Under the pieces are notes generated by a model. That model searched no databases. It saw only the letters and a list, made by a program, of their open reading frames with translations, and had not been told where the DNA came from. A program made the translations under genes and the position numbers. 64,000 bases of DNA from JAANXG01 sp049583715 (GTDB lineage Bacteria; Pseudomonadota; Gammaproteobacteria; Arenicellales; JAANXG01): contig JBAUWJ010000190.1 in the NCBI GenBank assembly GCA_049583715.1, forward strand, positions 1 to 64,000, in the 5' to 3' direction. The stretch's first letter is position 1. The number at the start of each line of letters is the position of its first letter. Shown one piece after another: positions 63,615-64,000 of this stretch.

Positions 63615-63643
63615 TTGACCGTTCATTTCTCTATGCCTATATT
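63615..63643 (+). promoter_or_regulatory. Strong sigma-70 promoter for the ZapB-like gene and zapA
   Basis: TTGACC (63615-63620), a 17-base spacer and TATATT (63638-63643) give five of six matches at each hexamer. The predicted start of transcription is near 63650, about four bases before the ATG, so the message may be almost leaderless. Confidence 0.75.
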
Positions 63644-63653
63644 TCGAGAAGCT

Positions 63654-63878
63654 ATGGTAGGGGACAATCCAATTACTCAGGACCTCAAGGCGCTGGAGGA
63701 ACGCATCGACGCGCTCATCGGTCTGTGCCGGCGTCTGCGCGAGGAAAACGAAGGCCTGAAGCACAGCCGGGAATCCCTGATCGAGGAGCGGACCAAGCTG
63801 GCCGAAAAGAACAAGATGGCCCGTTCGAGGCTGGAATCGATCGTCGACCGGCTCAGAGCGCTGGAGAAGACCACGTGA
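63654..63878 (+). CDS. TIGR02449 family coiled-coil protein (ZapB-like)
   Basis: This 74-residue protein is one continuous coiled coil: LKALEERIDALIGLCRRLRE, SRESLIEERTKLAEKNKMAR, SRLESIVDRLRALEKT. It belongs to a small family encoded beside zapA and similar in form to the FtsZ-ring protein ZapB. ATG 63654 is chosen because an upstream frame to 63549 has no coiled-coil pattern. GAGAAG lies just before the ATG. The stop overlaps the zapA start. Confidence 0.87.
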   Translation: MVGDNPITQDLKALEERIDALIGLCRRLREENEGLKHSRESLIEERTKLAEKNKMARSRLESIVDRLRALEKTT

Positions 63879-64000
63879 ATTTCGACGGTCACCAGAATAT
63901 GAAAGTATCCATATTCGGCAAGGAATACTCGGTGGTATGCAGCCCGGAGCAAAGAGATGCGCTGCAAAGGGCGGCGGGTCATTTGAATGATAGAATGCAG
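63875..64000 (+). CDS. zapA: Cell division protein ZapA, N-terminal part
   Basis: The visible 42 residues (VNFDGHQNMKVSIFGKEYSV, then VCSPEQRDALQRAAGHLNDRMQ) match the N-terminal domain of ZapA, which stabilises the FtsZ ring. The start GTG 63875 overlaps the TGA of the ZapB-like gene (GTGA); ATG 63899 is an alternative. The gene continues past the window edge. In related genomes a 6S RNA gene often follows zapA. Confidence 0.87.
   Translation, partial: MNFDGHQNMKVSIFGKEYSVVCSPEQRDALQRAAGHLNDRMQ

Overview
The window is GC-rich, densely packed chromosomal DNA from a bacterium that looks like a gammaproteobacterium outside the enteric group. The main reasons are the ygfB-pepP-ubiH-ubiI run divergent from a ZapB-like gene and zapA, the rpe-gph-trpE run, a GspA/GspB pair, sohB, ppsR divergent from ppsA, and a TIGR03623-type AddB-like nuclease beside a UvrD-type helicase. 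Genus and species cannot be named from the sequence alone. I see no rRNA, tRNA, CRISPR array, prophage or intact insertion sequence. Most genes are housekeeping. The unusual material is in a few fused or atypical proteins and in the intergenic repeats.

Layout. 1-9.5 kb: a truncated gene, a small membrane protein, a class III-like PhaC hydrolase, the CnoX/YbbN chaperedoxin, then rpe-gph-trpE followed by a myo-inositol-phosphate synthase, and a periplasmic DegQ-type protease, all on the minus strand. 9.5-23.9 kb: a 5'-nucleotidase, an AddA/AddB-like helicase-nuclease pair, hemH with a DUF523/DUF1722 gene divergent from a photolyase, and an NrtR-like regulator coupled to nadA. 24-33 kb: a membrane Ser/Thr kinase with Sel1 repeats, a lysine-rich histone H1-like protein behind a long lower-GC leader, a HAD phosphatase with sohB, prc, and a DHCR24-like flavoprotein. 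33-43 kb: an alkyltransferase-like protein, an FAH-family enzyme, a VWA plus J-domain pair, an M18 aminopeptidase, gluQ, a cytochrome c5-like protein and prfC. 42-52 kb: ppsR with an FmdB-type gene divergent from ppsA, gspA-gspB, a 5'-3' exonuclease cluster, and lgt. 52-64 kb: a DUF255 thioredoxin-like protein, an isocitrate dehydrogenase fused to a CBS pair, folK, a PfkB kinase, gcvH, fur and the ubiquinone/pepP cluster, ending in a truncated zapA.

Most notable items. (1) The NADP-type isocitrate dehydrogenase at 54379-56145 carries a C-terminal CBS-domain pair after a charged linker, which would place adenine-nucleotide sensing on a TCA/glyoxylate branch-point enzyme. (2) Two copies of an intergenic repeat (about 21.66-21.88 kb and 34.74-34.97 kb) have collinear flanks but an oppositely oriented core of about 53 bp between 27-bp inverted arms, as expected of a DNA segment that has inverted. 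(3) Two near-identical 134-139 bp hairpin elements (17853-17991 and 37947-38080), in opposite orientation 20 kb apart, each abut the TAG stop codon of a gene at the same element end. (4) The NrtR-like regulator has lost the catalytic Nudix glutamates and starts within a palindrome directly downstream of a good promoter.

Many starts are GTG or TTG. Stop/start overlaps (ATGA, GTGA) are common, so translational coupling is widespread here.
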